Assembly: GCA_021018815.1 (NCBI GenBank)
Contig: JAITYX010000042.1
Location: 3,917,501 to 3,981,500 of the forward strand
Reading direction: 5' to 3'
Length of the DNA stretch: 64,000 bases
From: Talinum fruticosum
Lineage: Eukaryota; Streptophyta; Magnoliopsida; Caryophyllales; Talinaceae
The notes under the pieces are model-generated. The model ran no database searches and was not told the origin of the DNA. It saw only the letters and a program-made list of their open reading frames with translations. Every line of letters begins with the position of its first letter. Within the stretch, counting starts at the first letter, position 1. The translations under genes and the position numbers were made by a program. This document shows positions 46,182-59,971 of the stretch, piece after piece.

Positions 46182-49100
46182 TTTTTTGGTGCGTAAGAGG
46201 GCTATGCCCGAGAAATATTATTAGTTTTTAACAAATGCAGGCCAAGAGGCACCTACATTGTCTCGCAAATAAAAACTCATTAAGTAAACTAGGAGGAGTA
46301 ACTAGGGGTAAAAACTCACCTCCTTGTCAATACCTAAATTTGCTAGTTTATCGACCACTCGATTTGCTTCACTGAAACAAGTGAGAAATTTTCACTTCCC
46401 AACCACTGCGATTTATTAGATCTTTACACCGAGTGATGATAGGCCCGACTTGGGTATTTTTTCCTTGGTTGCCCCTTAGCATTCCCACAACTATAAGAGA
46501 ATCTAATTTGACCCAAACCTTTGTGAACCCCATGTTGTAAGCCGACCTCGGGCCTTTCCACACGACTTTAGCTTCCGCCATTACCGATGAACAGATCCCA
46601 AATTTCTCAATAAACCCGGCTAGCCATTCACCCGGTCTCCTCCGATAGCACCCCCTCCCGCCACCGGTCCCGGGTTGTGTTTGGATGCTCCATCCGTGTT
46701 CAATAGTACCCATTCTCGGTGGTGGAGCTTCCCATCCTACCGAAGTTCTCGAGTGACCGAAGTCCGAGTACTCATTGCATAACAATGGCTTTGCCAAGTC
46801 GTGATTGTTTCGAAATTTTGGAATTCAAAAACCTACCATATTCTCTCGGTACTTCCATGCTATTACCGAAACCCGGAGAACATCTCCATTTCCAAATATA
46901 CCATGCAATAGTCAAGAATTTGGTGTTCCAACTTGAGTCAATATCCTCTATTCGGATGTTTTGCACAATCCATTCATTGACCGGTATATGTGAGTTCAAT
47001 GCTTGTTCGTCATTGTGAAAATGTCGGCACGAGCTCGAGCATGGGTACAATCGCTCAAGACGTGGTTCAAATCTTCCAATTCCGCCCGCATAGTCGACAT
47101 CCTGGATTCGGTACTAGCCCTCATTTGAATCTATTAAGGTTCGTCATGGTTCTATCTTGTAGAGCCGGCTAGAGGAACATACAAATTCGTTGTGGAACCT
47201 TGAATTTCCGGATCCGGCGCCAATAAGATGTATTTGAGTTTTGATGGTCATTCCGAACAAGGGAGATTGCCGTTTTAATCGAAAACGACCCGAAGGGTCT
47301 GCTTCCGAGTAGAAATTATCTCCGATCTCTTCCTCTCGCAACCTCAAATGCTGCGATTCGTTGGAGTACTTGATTCGGGAGTTTATCGAAAGAACCTCCC
47401 AATTCCAACCCAAGTTATGGTTCCGAGTAATATTTCACCTTGCGCTTAAGTTCAAGAGGGGTAATTGGAAGGATAGCAAAATCGGTGAGTGGCTTGTCAT
47501 CCGCCCAACCGTCGCCCGTAAAGAGGTAAGTCTTCCATCTCCAATTGTATGCCCCATCCCTTTTTCGAGAACTTCAAAATTTTCCACTAACCCTCTCCAA
47601 GAACTAGAGGCGGTGTTTTAGCTGTAAGGGTTTGATTAGGTAAACCATTGCAGTATTTAAATCCGAGAATCCGGGCCCAAAGTGAATTGGGCTCATGGAT
47701 GAATCGTCAGCCCAGACTTCATTAGATGTGCAGAATTTAGGTGTCTCATTGCCTTTAAGCCCAATCCACCATTCTTTCGTGTTTCGGTGACCTTACTCCA
47801 AGCAACCGGGTAAATTTTCCTTTCGAATTGAGTGCCTCCCCGGAGAAATCTTCTTGTTTTTCTGTCAATTTCGTTGCATATGGACCTCGGTAGCTTGAGT
47901 ATTTGCATAAGAAATGCTTGGAATAGTTGACAAAGTTGATCGAATAAGTATCGACCTACCCGCTATTGACGGACATTTCGTCTTCCATCCGTAAAGCTGC
48001 TTATCTACTCGTCTACAACCTCTTGGAAAGTATTCTCAGTAACTCTTCCCGTAATTGTAGGCACACCTAGGTATTTGCCCAAATTATCCGTTTTCGAATA
48101 CCAAGAATGTCACATATTCGCTCGGTTGAGTCCATCTCCACATTAGGTGAAAAGAGTACATTCGATTTTTGGGTATTGACCTTTTGTCCGAAGCAACACA
48201 AAAATTCTCCAAGCAGGAGTTGACAACTTGAGCTTGTTTCGGAGTTGCTTTTGCAAAAAGTATCACATCATCCGCAAAGAATAAGTTGGATATTCTAGGT
48301 CCATGCCTACTAGTCGGGAATGGTCGCCATGCCCCCTACTCGTAGCCTCCCCAATAAGGTGATTTAGTCTTTCTATGCAAGCCACAAATAGGTAGGGAGA
48401 TAAAGGGTCCCCTTGCGGATACCCCTAGAAGATTGAAACCCTTGAGTAGGTCCTCCGTTCCATAAGACATTTAGCGAGCAAGTAGATATGCACATCATGA
48501 TCACTTCGACTATCGGTTGAGGGAATTTCATGTCCATAAGCGTTTCTCGGATAAAGGACCAGTTTAGTCTGTCATAAGCTTTTTCGAGGTCTAGTTTGAT
48601 CGCCATCCAACCAGTTTGCCCCTTGCTTTTCTTCTTCATTGAATGAAGTGCCTCTTGCAAAATAATAATGTTATCACTAATCCGCCTTTCGAGAATGAAA
48701 CTAGCTTGGGTTGGTGCAATCAAGTCCGGAAAAACACTTTTCATCCGATTAACCGGGCATTTCGTGATAAGTTTGTAGGACACATTACAAAGACCAATGG
48801 GTCTGAATTGTTTCACCAAATGAGGGTTTTGAACTTTGGGAATGAGAGTTATAAAGCTGTCGTTGATACCATCCAGGAGACTTTTACCATGAAGCACATC
48901 TAGTACTGTCTCGGCAAACCTTAGTCCCTACGGAAGACCAAAACTTTTGGAAAAACATGGCATGAAAACCATCTGGTCCTGGAGCCTTCAAAGGACCCAT
49001 GCTCATCAACGCGTCATGTACTTCTTGTGAATTAAAAGGCTTAGACAAGGCTCGAGATTTGATCCGTGTAACAACCCGATCCTAAATCATATTATTTATC

Positions 49101-51845
49101 TTATTAATTACAAGATTTATATAATTGAACGCGTACACTTCAATTCGATATTTTATATTTAGATTATTTTTACATATGTGTTATGCAGCTAAGGCGACGA
49201 AGTGGACCTAATAAAAATTTCATAATAATGATTATAATTTACGTATATGTTTAAAAGAAAAAAATTCAAGAATTTACATTCAGCTAAGGTCGTTAATACT
49301 ATATTTCAAACAAGTCGTTACAATTATAATTTGTAAATATCATTATTAAAATAAAATTTAAAAGTAACAAGTAACCAAAAATAATAATAATAATAATAGA
49401 AATAATAAAATAAAATGAGAAACACTCGATTTTTTTTGAGAGAAAAATCCGGAAGGGATTTCTCTAGAACTAGATATACAGACTTTAAAGGCTCATTTCA
49501 TTCACACCCTTCTCTCCCTTGCTCCTCTCTTGCCCCTCCCCTGCCTCACCACCCTGCTCACCATGCTGCTGCCGCCTCACAATCCGGCTGCCGGATGCCA
49601 CCAACATCGGCCGAAGCGGCGCTAGGCGCCGCCGAGCAGAGTCCCTCTCCCTCGCGCCCACTCTCTCACGCTATCGCTCTCTCTCTCTCTCCTCGCGCGC
49701 CTCTGCTTCCCTCCTCTGCCTCCACCTGCTACTCGGTCGCGGCTACCAAGCGCCACCAACGCCGAGCTAGCAACCGGCGCCGGCGTCATCGGGAGACGCC
49801 CGGCGTCTCTCTTCGCGCGCTCTCTCTTGCCCTCTCTCTCGCGCGGTGCACGCCCGCCTCACCTCTGCCGCGGCCCACCAATCGACCACCCACCAACTAC
49901 AGCGGCCGCCGGACCTAGTCGCCGTCCCCGCCTGGCGGTCGCCGGTGCAGCCGCCACGCACCACCATCTCTCGCCTCTCCTCCCGACTTCCTCTCTGTGT
50001 ACTCGAAGGTAAAACCTCAAAGCCTAGATTATTACACTTTGTTATTTACTCGGTTATGGTAGTTGTGAAATCGAATCATATGATCTAGAGATATATTTGT
50101 GAAGTGAATTTGAGAATTGATTTGGGAAAATTCGAATTGGTGTGGCTAATTTGGGTGTGGCGAGGATGGATTGATCTGTGTATAAATGTGATTTCCTTTA
50201 GGAAATTATAATTTAGAGAATGAGATTAGAGATGTTTTGTCATATAATTGAGTAATTTGATGGATTTTGATATGACTATACCGAGCAAACGAAAGGCGAG
50301 TACATGTAGAAGCTGAACTAGCTAATGTGTAGTTGCAGAGGTGTGCGAAAATAGTTCGAATATTAAGCATACCTAATGGAGGTTGTGAATGTGAATTCCG
50401 ATGAGAAAATAATGCTTAGGCCCTTAAAATGGTGTATGTATGAATTTTGGGGCAATTTGGTTAATTGTGAAGCCTTCCTATGGAAAGGCACCGATAGATT
50501 GAATAATCACTTAGTTATGGGTTTGAATTCGATAAATGAGAAATAAAGAAATTACGTTAGGGATAAGAATTATTAAGAGTATGTTTCATATCTTTTTAAT
50601 GATTGTAGTAAAGATAAGTGATTGATTATACATGTATATATATATATATTAAGAGCATGTTTCACACCTTTTCAATTCACATCAACAAAATACAAATTCA
50701 AGTATTAAAACTCAAGAAAAACATTATTAATAATAGAAATCTATTTGAAACAGATCCGAGGCCACTTCGGTTGCTTGGATAGCTAGTAACTTAGATTTTT
50801 ATAAAATGGGAGAAACAAACATTCTCGGTTCGAGTACGTTCATTACCTGTACCTTTCGAAAACTCACATGTTTCATCAAATCTCAACATTTCTCATATAT
50901 ATAACTAATAATGAATCATTTGCAAATCAAGTTTTGCCACCTAATCAAGTGGCCCCCGCCCAATTATCAATTATGAGGGCTTATGCCCATCAATTATCAA
51001 TAATCGTGGCTTATGCCCAACCCGCGCGGCTTCAACTCGGGTTCTCGGTCGGCCCGGGAGGTGTGCACCTTACTAAGATCGTATCAATTATCAAGGGGTT
51101 CCACTTTCGGATAATAACCGGCAAGCAAGTTTTAATTATATTCTCTCCCCTAATTTCAAACTAAAATGAATTGAAATGCGCGCGCTCAATCAATGTGTTT
51201 CAAAATTATTTAATCGTGCGGGAATATTCGTATCGAGTTTCGACTCATTCTTCGAATTATTTTAATGTTTTTGTTTTTAGGAAAAGCATATGTGAACAGA
51301 TCCTTTGCCTAAGGAGCCCGACGGGAGCAAGACCTAGCTGGTATGTCGTTATCATTGTATTATGATGGGATTAGATGCTCACAGTGATTCTCATCCTCGT
51401 TAAATTCGGGTTTGACTTTGGAATGTATTTAAATATTGCGTATTTCCTATCGTAGGTCGCTTGTATTGGCTTGTTTAATGTATAAAGGTTTAGCAGGACT
51501 CTAATTTGGGATTGGTTTGTTTATATTGTCGGGCTTGGCTCAGTGCAGACATAAAATTTAGTGCTTTCAAAGACTTAAACATAACCGATAAACACGAGGT
51601 TGCTATGGTGTTTTATTTTTAGCCTTGTCCTATTATTAGGGCGGCGGTCACGCCTTCGATCGTTAACTTCCGTTGCGACCTTACCTAATATTCCCGAATT
51701 AGGGAATTATTAAGTAATAGTAGCTAGGGCGTTACAATCGACCTTAATTGTGGAAAGAAACCCAACGGTAATTTGTGTCTCATGCCTTCTGTCATGGGTT
51801 CGGTGAAGAGCGAAAAGAAATAATTTATAACCAAATTATTGATTT
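46182..51845 (-). mobile_element. 5'-truncated L1-type LINE, 17-bp target duplication, split by a solo LTR
   Basis: The direct repeat GGAGTATTATGTTTTAT flanks the element at 46165-46181 and 51846-51862. A T-run (poly-A on the minus strand) follows the left copy, as expected for a LINE 3' end. Minus-strand coding pieces, 5' to 3': pre-RT/RT (LSMGPLKAPGPDG-like near 48990; LIPKVQNPHLVKQFRPIGLC, LDLEKAYDRLNWSF, 48373-48897), catalytic FFADDVILFAKA (about 48245-48280), RT C-terminal and zf-RVT parts (47693-47908), and RNase H-like segments (about 46340-46797, ending SEANRVVDKLANLG). Endonuclease and ORF1 are absent, so it was truncated at insertion. The frame is open over long parts with few breaks, so it is younger than the LINE at 4877. 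Confidence 0.85.
49067..51736. mobile_element. Solo LTR (2670 bp) inserted in the LINE
   Basis: Starts TGTAACAACCC and ends GGGCGTTACA (TG...CA, inverted termini). LINE coding sequence continues on both sides: the minus strand reads RIKSRALSKPFNSQEV immediately left of 49067, and LINE sequence resumes at 51737. The flanks are ATCCG and ATCGA, which would be a 5-bp duplication if one C were missing on the right. No gag-pol. Like the solo LTR at 38752 it has a GC-rich, CT-rich island (about 49500-50010) set in AT-rich DNA. Confidence 0.7.
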
Positions 51846-51862
51846 GGAGTATTATGTTTTAT

Positions 51863-52259
51863 ATGTCCACAATTATAATATAAGAATTACTCTGGTAGTG
51901 ATTTAAAAATGATTAAGGGATTATTACTTGAGCAAGAAATGTGAACAAAAATGTAATAGTAGGATTAATCCCCCCCCGGTTGACAGATCCTGATTTCCAC
52001 ATAAATCATTTATAAATTTTTATTACAAATTATGCACACTTTTTTTTTTCCAAGAAAAATTGTGCGGATAGCCTTCACCCGCGCCCAGAGAAAGAGAAAA
52101 GGAAAAGGAAAAGGAAAAGAAAAAGAAAAAGAAAAGTAGAAAGATAGATAGAAGAAGAACGTATAAATTCTTGATTTTATTTTATTTTTATTAGAGCATT
52201 TTAAATAAATATCCCGACTCAAAAAGAAAAAAAAGGCAGGAGAGAGAAGTTGAACTTGA
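51863..52259 (+). promoter_or_regulatory. RHIP1-like promoter and leader
   Basis: AT-rich DNA with a purine tract (GGAAAA/GAAAAA repeats, about 52089-52140) upstream of the start. No defined TATA box chosen. No other gene seen. Confidence 0.35.
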
Positions 52260-55200
52260 ATGAATATGGGGACCGTCGAAGGATCGCCGCCGCCGTCGTC
52301 ACCATCGTTGATGGAGGAATCGCCATCGACGCCAAGTGATTACTATTCATTGGAGAAGGCATTGAAGAGCTTGGAGGAAATGAATCCATGGATCGAACAA
52401 GGTATTCAACAAGCCACGGAGTATCGGAAGACCCTCGAAGACACTTTTGAGTCCGCCATTGCCGCCACTCGCTCTCGCCTCTCTCAGATCCGCTCCACCT
52501 CTTCCGCTCATTTCCACCAAACACTTGTCGTTCTCTCGCTCCTCTCTCTCTTCTCTATGTGAAAAGTTGTGGTTAGGGTTTCTGACAAGGTTGGTTTGGT
52601 TTCAATGTAGGCATCTCTTGAGGATTTGAAGGCTGAGTATACTGCGTATGAGCAGAAGTTTTTTGGGAATGTTAAAGGTACATGGGAAATTCTATTCTTT
52701 TCATTTTCTGAATTGGGTTGCTTTTGGATTTGTTTCATAAATGGGTTTTTGAATTTTGATTTTTGATGCAGAGGGTGCACTTGTTGCGGTTTCACATCCG
52801 TTTATTACTACTGGAGCTGCTGTTGGTTTGGGTTTCCTGGTATTGAAAGGTATGCAATTTAGGTTAAAACTGAATTCTAATAATTGGTTAATTTTTCTTC
52901 CATGTCAAATAATGATAGTTCCAACAGGAAGGTATTGAGGAGGAAATTTATGAACATCCAATTGTTAAGCTAGTCCAATTAGCAAAATTTTATGCTCTGA
53001 TTATTCAGTGCCGTCCAGATCAACCCGTACTGTAGTTTATGGAATGAGCTAACTTAGAATATACGTTTAATTGTTTTTTATCTATTGCATTTTGAATGAG
53101 CCGCTAGGAAGGGAGGAGGGGGTTGTGTTTTGCATCAATTATGCAATTGTAGAGGATGATATTTTTTGATTGGTGGTGAATTTCAGTTGCTTATGTAGGG
53201 TAGTCTATCCATCACCGAGCAAGGGGTAAAAAGGATACAAGATGCTTGCTTAATTTTGACACTTTGATAGTTTCCCTCTATGCAGATGGGTGTGGTGGGA
53301 GTTGGGACTGAGGCAGTTAATCTTCAAGATGGAATGCCATAACTTCGTCTGCTCAATGATGTTTGTTTGATCATATATATACAAATGCTCACACAGTGTG
53401 TGCACACATGGCTGTCTGTGTGTATGTGTGAGGGAGGGAGGGGAGGAGGGTAGGGGGAGAGAGAGAGAGAGAGCAGGGGGTAGAGGCGGCTTGTTTCATA
53501 TTCCATGAGGCAAGGAGTTTTTAGAAATAATCAATTGTTATATAATGATATCAATTTATTACACTATTAAGTGGAGAAGTTTAAATGAATATCCTTATGC
53601 TGTTGAAGTTTTGCTTCCCATTTTCCACATACAATTGATTTGAGCTTGCCCAACGACATGGAAAGCAAATGTTGAGCCTAGCAATCTTGTAAAGTTATCT
53701 TTATTGTGGCTTTATATATGAACATTTTTATTGGAGAGTGGCCTTTTAGAGCTTGCTTTGGGAGAGAACCTATAAGATTTTGCTATAGAAGGGGTGTTAG
53801 AGATTGGACACATTGAAAAGAGCTGTTTCCCTTAAGGTGGTGAATTACTGTTATGGAGTCATTGTTACTCCCTTCTACCAGTTATCTTCGTGTAAATCCT
53901 GTAGAGGAGGTTGAAAACTTGAGAGAATTAGAGCAGGCTTCATATTTCCGGAGGTGGGGCTGGAAAATATAGGTCATTTTCTCTGGGAGATTTGGATTAA
54001 TGTCATCATTTCTAGAAAGACCTTTCTGGTGTAGTACTTGCGTGGCCAATTCTCTTTGCCATCAACAATAACAGGATACTGAAATCCTCAGTCGGGGCCT
54101 TGATCTGGCAAGAACCTACTTTTAATGGAAAACTATATTTGCAAATGCTTATCAGGTTATGAACTTTGTGGGTAAGCCCACCCCGTTTCCAAACATATCT
54201 TTTGGCTAGTTGCCATGATGAAGGTCATGTGTCTCAGCTGATTATTTGACTTTTTCCCCCTTTTGTTTTTTTTCCCTTTAGTTTCAATCATGGAAATATT
54301 GACCATCAGTATGACCTAATAATAAAGTAAGTTGATGAATTTTATTAACCACCATAGTTTCTGCTGTGTTAGTTTCCAACTTGGTAGTGAAACTCGTTGG
54401 TAGTGCCTATCTACATTACGCATTATTTGTGGCTGTTAAACAATTTGCATAAGTATTCATACTTTGTATGTAATGCACCCAAAAAATAGGGATAAATCTG
54501 ATCACTTAGGAACTGGATGGACCCATAGCATCTCGTTGAGAATTCATGTGCTGCAAGACCACGACCAATATTATATGCTATACTAGATAGATATGCTGTC
54601 TACTCTGTGATACTGTATCCCCAAGTTTGCTATGCCTACACAGATTTATGCTTTCACATAACTATGCCACCAGTAGAGCTAGGTTTTAAACCTATAGGTG
54701 AGATTATCCTTAGTCTAACTGTATTCCTATGGCAACAAAACTTTAATACTTGAGTTTGCCAGTTGCTTATTTTATAAAAAAAACGACCTTGACTTTTCCA
54801 ATTTTTTCATGTAGACATACGTACACCTACGAGGTATTGGCATATTGTTATGGAACCTGAGAGATTGCTTACTGACCACTCCTAACACTTAGTAGAACCA
54901 CTATTGACTTACATGTGTTTGATAAGACATGGTGTTCTTGATTTTTGTTTAAAGGCATTGGTTTATCACACCAATTACTTATCAATCTACTTTCTACACC
55001 ATGCAGGTCCAAGGAAGTACCTATACTACAGAACCTTGCGGCTATTCTCAAGTGAAGAGGTGTGCACAAATATTAAGCGGGGTACATTTTTGTTATTATA
55101 GCTTTTTTTTTTTGGGTTCTGGCTGTGCTATTTATTGTTCCATGTACATTGTATACAAAATAGTTTAGTTTAGTCATCATAACGGGACTTCTATCCCTTG

Positions 55201-58200
55201 TATCAGCATGAGCTGTGAGTCTCTGCAGAATTGTACACCCAATATATTGAGGAACATGCACTTAACCTAATTTCGTGAAGTATAACCAAACCAAACCTGT
55301 AGCCTCTACTCACACCAAAGCTGGGTGTAAGAAGACTTAGCGAGGTGGTGGGGGGGTTGTCTTCATTCATGTTGCCTATATTCATGAAATATGCTCATGA
55401 AGAAATATAAGGGTGACTTCCCTCCCTCGAAAAAACCGATTAGCACCCCGTAACTAGGGATTGAAATGGGGCGGGTTGGGGCGGTGGAGTGCCCTCCTTG
55501 TCCTTGTGCCCCATCCCCACTGCCACACCCACTCAACCCATGCCCAATTAGGGGCCTGAAACTTTCTCTGGCGCTGTCCCTGGCGGGGATCCGATCCCCA
55601 CCGGTCGTCCGTTCCTGTGCTCAAATATTGAACCAAGTCCAAAAAGATATCACCTGCAAAACAAAAATTTGAAGAAAGCCCATATCCTCAAAAAATTAAT
55701 GCTTTCACAATCAATTGATTGCAAATATGAAGAACTGTAGTGTATATGATAGTGGAAATAGACAAAAACAAAAAAAACCCCAAGATTTTGGTAGAACATT
55801 CAGGACCTTGTGCCAGGCAGTTCATTAAGTTTTTGTTGTAATACCTACAATGCCCTTCATACTCTTCTTTTTTAAAATTTTTAAGAATGGGGAAATAGGG
55901 CAGAGAACTGGCAGAAATTGTCCCCGTCTTTGCTTGGAGATTGAATTTTTCTCCTCCTCCCTGCCCTATTTCCCAATGGGTCCAGGGATTTTTCCCCACA
56001 ACAGGTTGGGTTCCCCACACTATTGCCATTCCCACCTAACCACATTTCATGTTTCCTGTTTAGACTCCTTTGTTTGTCTCATATTCTCGGTATTGAATCC
56101 CTTCTCCAGTGGGGTCGAGGTACCTACCCCATTATTATTATTATGCAGTAGAAGTAGTGAAGCTTATTAATTTCTAAAAGTCCATAGTATGACCTGTATA
56201 ATCTAGGAGAGTGAGAGGTAGATCACACTTGGATCTGGTGTGGTAATTTGGATTAGTGATGCTAGGATCTTGGGAAGTTGCTGATTTGAAGTAGCATGTC
56301 TTTTTAGTTTTTTCTTTGTTGTGTTCATGTTTTTGTTGGTGGGTTGGCGTGCTGGAAGCTTGTGGAGCATATTCACCTTAACAAGTAAAAAAACAGGTAT
56401 GGGAGACTTGATCATTGACATGCTTTATTTGGATGCAGGCCATGCTTTCTCGAGCTGATGCCAAACTTAAAGAGCTGCGTCAATCATATGAAAGTTTGAA
56501 GGCTGAAGCTGAAAAATTGGAGGTAATACTTAAATATCCTTGGAAATAAACGTTATGTTGTTCCTATTTGTTATGATCTAAGGAAAAGAGATCCATTTGA
56601 TATGTTCCTTTCCTTTTAACCCCCACCTGCTTCTTCTTCTAAGGGGTAGGTACAATTGATCTCGAGATTCTGAATTTTGTTGTCCACTTTATGGTCTTTG
56701 AAGCATCTTATAACCACCCCCCGCGTTTTATCAATTCAGTTAGGTTACATTTGAGTCATTTGATCCCACCACCCTTAACTGGAGCCATATAAGAGGCAAT
56801 TGATTGGTGTGAGTGATTAGTTGATTTACTGATTATCTGATCTCTGATCTTGTTGAGCTGCTTCCTGGCTATTCTTTTCACTGGAAAATTAGTTTCTTGG
56901 ACCTGAAAAACTGAGATCCAATTTCCAAGTGATTAGGATGAGTTGAATTCTGAGAGTGTTAGTGTGAACAATGAAATGTGTCATTTTTCGTATTCATTGT
57001 AGCCCGCAGAAGTTTGCTGCAAACAGCCTTTTCTGCTTACTAGGAGTAAGCCATACATCTAGCTTCCCTGAATATTCCGCTGGATACCTACTGGCCTTGT
57101 TATTCTTTTTGCCATAAAGTAGCTGGTAGAGCTCTTATTTAAAAAAATAAAAAGTAAAATAGCAGAGGTGGCTGTAGGACTGAAGATATTATAGGCAATT
57201 TTGACAATGATTTTCTATCTTAACTATTGTTTTAAGAATGTTAAATGTTTTCATTGAAACGTTCGCTGGTCTCGGAACACTACAAGCAAACTTTATAGTT
57301 GAATGTGCAGAATCATACTTAGTTTTGTTCAGTCTGGCTTCCAGCATGGATCCAATTAGGGCTGACCCCTTGGTGGAACTGCTTAATCCTCTTAGACATG
57401 CCATTCTTATTTAGCAATGGATTGGGCAACTACCATGGTTCCAGTCCTTGTGATGGGCCTTTGAATGACCTAGATTTTCACTTTTTGAATCCACGACCTC
57501 CAATTAGTGGGATAACTAGATTCACAGTTCAAGATAGTATTCATTGAAAAAAGATTCCAAATTTTCCCAGACAAAATTAACTTGGTGAGAATATCCAAGT
57601 TTCACATATATTTGACTTCGAGGTGATTTGTGCTAACAGATGTCGGTAACTAATTTGTGTGCTTATATGTCCGACTGGATGGTAAAGATGTTCCAAATCT
57701 TAAATATAATTTACATGGAGTAAAGTTTTTTGATCTCTTTGTTTTATTTAGTGTTCTATGATTCTGGCAATAACATATATGAATGTAAAATCTCAGAAAC
57801 ATGCATCATCTGCAGAAGCAGAGATGAAGAGAGCAAGAACAAAGCTCAGGTTTGATTTATATTAATGGATGCAATTTGCTTCATCTGGTTCTGTAAGTGA
57901 CCTATTCTTTGTGATTAATCTTGTTACAGAGATGCAGGAGTTCTGATCCGAAAAGCTGCTCATTCCACTCATAAAATTGAGAAACAAGCAGCAGGTATGC
58001 GAACATTGAACTTCCAAATTTGTTAGTCTTTCCTGTCATCTTCATATGTGCTTTTTAAGCAGAAACCACCTCTTTGCAATTCAATTGTAGGTGTTAGTTT
58101 TGTGAATGGAGTTTCATTTTGTCAACATTTTGTGAATGTAACTCTTGTATCTAGACATCCTCTATTTCATCCTGAGTGGTGTAAAAGATGTATAATTAGC

Positions 58201-58676
58201 TGATTCCAAAATGTCATATAACAAACATATATTTGACTCCCTAAATCTCTCCCTAGGTGGAATTCTTGGGTATTGTTTTTATTTGCCATCTCATGAAAAT
58301 GCTTTGGGCCACGGGGTGTAATGGACATATTTTTTCTGGATGCATCTAAGTGCCAAATCTTGAAATTTTATTCTGTGATATGGGATCCAGGATTGAAGGA
58401 CATCCTTGCAGATCTTCCTAGAAGGGAGGCATCTAAATACCGTTCTCAGGTTAGTACTGCTTTAACTTGGTTTTGAGGTTACTCTGTTGCCTTGTATCAT
58501 GAACATTTTGCTTTTCCTCGGATTTCTTCTCCCTTTCTCTTCCTTGGATCTTTGATTGTTTCTAAACCATTAAATTTATTTTGTAGATCTCTAACATTGT
58601 TTCTGAGGCTAAAAGAGAACGAAAAGTTCTTTCCAAGGAAGTTACAAAGATCAGCAATTATGGAATTTCCATATGA
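52260..58676 (+). CDS. RHIP1: RHIP1-like coiled-coil protein (RGS1-HXK1-interacting protein 1 family)
   Basis: Nine exons: 52260-52526, 52611-52677, 52772-52849, 55007-55059, 56439-56522, 57797-57849, 57930-57994, 58391-58449, 58587-58676. Phases agree throughout and give 271 residues with no break. The N-terminus is Pro/Ser-rich. Next is a helical part (SLEKALKSLEEMNPWIEQGI), a short hydrophobic Gly/Ala segment (TTGAAVGLGFLVL), the motif GPRKYLYYRTLRLFSSEE, and a long charged coiled coil (AKLKELRQSYESLKAEAEKL onward). This matches the plant-specific family of Arabidopsis At4g26410, reported to interact with RGS1 and hexokinase 1 in glucose signalling; that name is from memory. A second ATG two codons in could also serve as the start. 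Introns 3 and 4 are long (2.2 and 1.4 kb). Confidence 0.75.
53420..53474. repeat. GA/GGGA-rich low-complexity tract
   Basis: Purine-rich run (GAGGGAGGGAGGGGAGGAGGG then GA repeats) in RHIP1-like intron 3, preceded by TG-rich sequence (about 53392-53426). Confidence 0.85.
55450..56040. repeat. GC-rich repeat in an RHIP1-like intron, possibly a non-autonomous hAT element
   Basis: The left part reads AAATGGGGCGGGTTGGGGCG and the reverse complement of the right part reads GGGAATGGCAATAGTGTGGG then GAACCC. G-rich ends with ATGGGG-type motifs facing each other are typical of a common plant hAT-like repeat. Inverted ends are diverged and no 8-bp duplication was found. Confidence 0.3.
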
Positions 58677-59960
58677 ATGTTCTCACCGGGAGTTCTCTGA
58701 CCCAAATGCCTTTGAACTCCTGTTGTTAGAAGGATATACACACTTATGTACACCATGTCAGATCCAATTGCTTGGTTTCGCTACCATGTTTGAAACTTGC
58801 TCGATTTTCGAGCGGGCAGTCCAACAATTTTGTCATACAGAGAATATTGCCCTAGTAGTCAGTAGTGACCAAGATTAATTATCTCCTCTGGTTATGCTTT
58901 CTGAGCCAACAATAATTGTATGTTCCTTTCAGGAGACTTTGTATCTTCTGAGAGTAAAGAAATTACCATGTAATAACAAATAGTATTGCATTTCTGCTGT
59001 TACTGGATGAGGTTTCTTACTCTGCCATTAAATTGACTCTTTAAATTAAATAATCTTTGATATAAATACAAACTTTAGGGGTGTTGGCCAAATTTAATAC
59101 GAACAATTTCCTTGGTTACGAACAAAATTAACTTTGGGGTTATTTTTCAATATCAGAATGCCACCGAGTAGTATGGGCGGCGACTACGTGGCAATATTTT
59201 CGGACACGTAAACAGCGGAGTCAATTATTTGACTGGATTAATTTATTTATTGACAGTTAGGGAAGATTAATTTGGCCAACAAAAAAAGAAAATAAAACTA
59301 AACTAAAATTTAAGTGGTGGTTTTTTAGAACGTTAGTGAGGCCTAATTTAACCTCCATTTCTCCTCTTTTCATGAAAACGTATCTTTCCGTAAATAAACT
59401 TGCTCAATTTTTTGTCAACTAATTCTTTTTTAAAAAGTGGTATAGTACAATGTAACAAAATTAAGTTCAATTTAGTTTAACAGAACGTCTTACATATGCA
59501 TTTAGGTCTGCTCCTCGTCATATATCAACAAATGATTGGATGAACGGAAATCTCTCTCTTGAAATTATATGCTCCTAAGAGCATTTAAGAATTTGCATAA
59601 TTGTTTAATGGAGCAAAATTAAGTCAAACTAAAATTAAGTTTGATTTGGTTTAACTTAGCAAAAGTGAACTAAATTTAGCTAAGATAAATTCACAAAAAT
59701 ACATTAAAAAGAAATGGTCTAATACAACCTACAAGTTGCCTTGAAAATGCATTTGGTTTTGCCAAAATACTCAAAAATATTATTGCTAGTTTTTAATTTC
59801 AATTTATTTTTCTAAATGTACATTACGGTACCATTATTTTTTAAATGTATATTACACTTTAAACTTAGATCATAATATAAGAAATCCTGTAAATTCTATC
59901 CAAAAAGAAAATTAATCCTTTAAAAATCTCCTTTTATCTTTATATAAAAAAATAAATTGG
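58677..59960. other. RHIP1-like 3' UTR and spacer
   Basis: The reading frame at 58492-58878 overlaps the last RHIP1-like exon in another frame and is a shadow. The rest is AT-rich spacer with no gene seen. Confidence 0.4.
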
Positions 59961-59971
59961 ACTTCAAAGGT

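Noticed and set aside
49415..50088. 167-codon and smaller open frames
   Set aside because: Same reason: a GC/CT-rich island inside the second solo LTR, with no family resemblance.
58492..58878. 128-codon open frame
   Set aside because: Overlaps the last RHIP1-like exon in a different frame; the spliced frame is supported by phase and homology.
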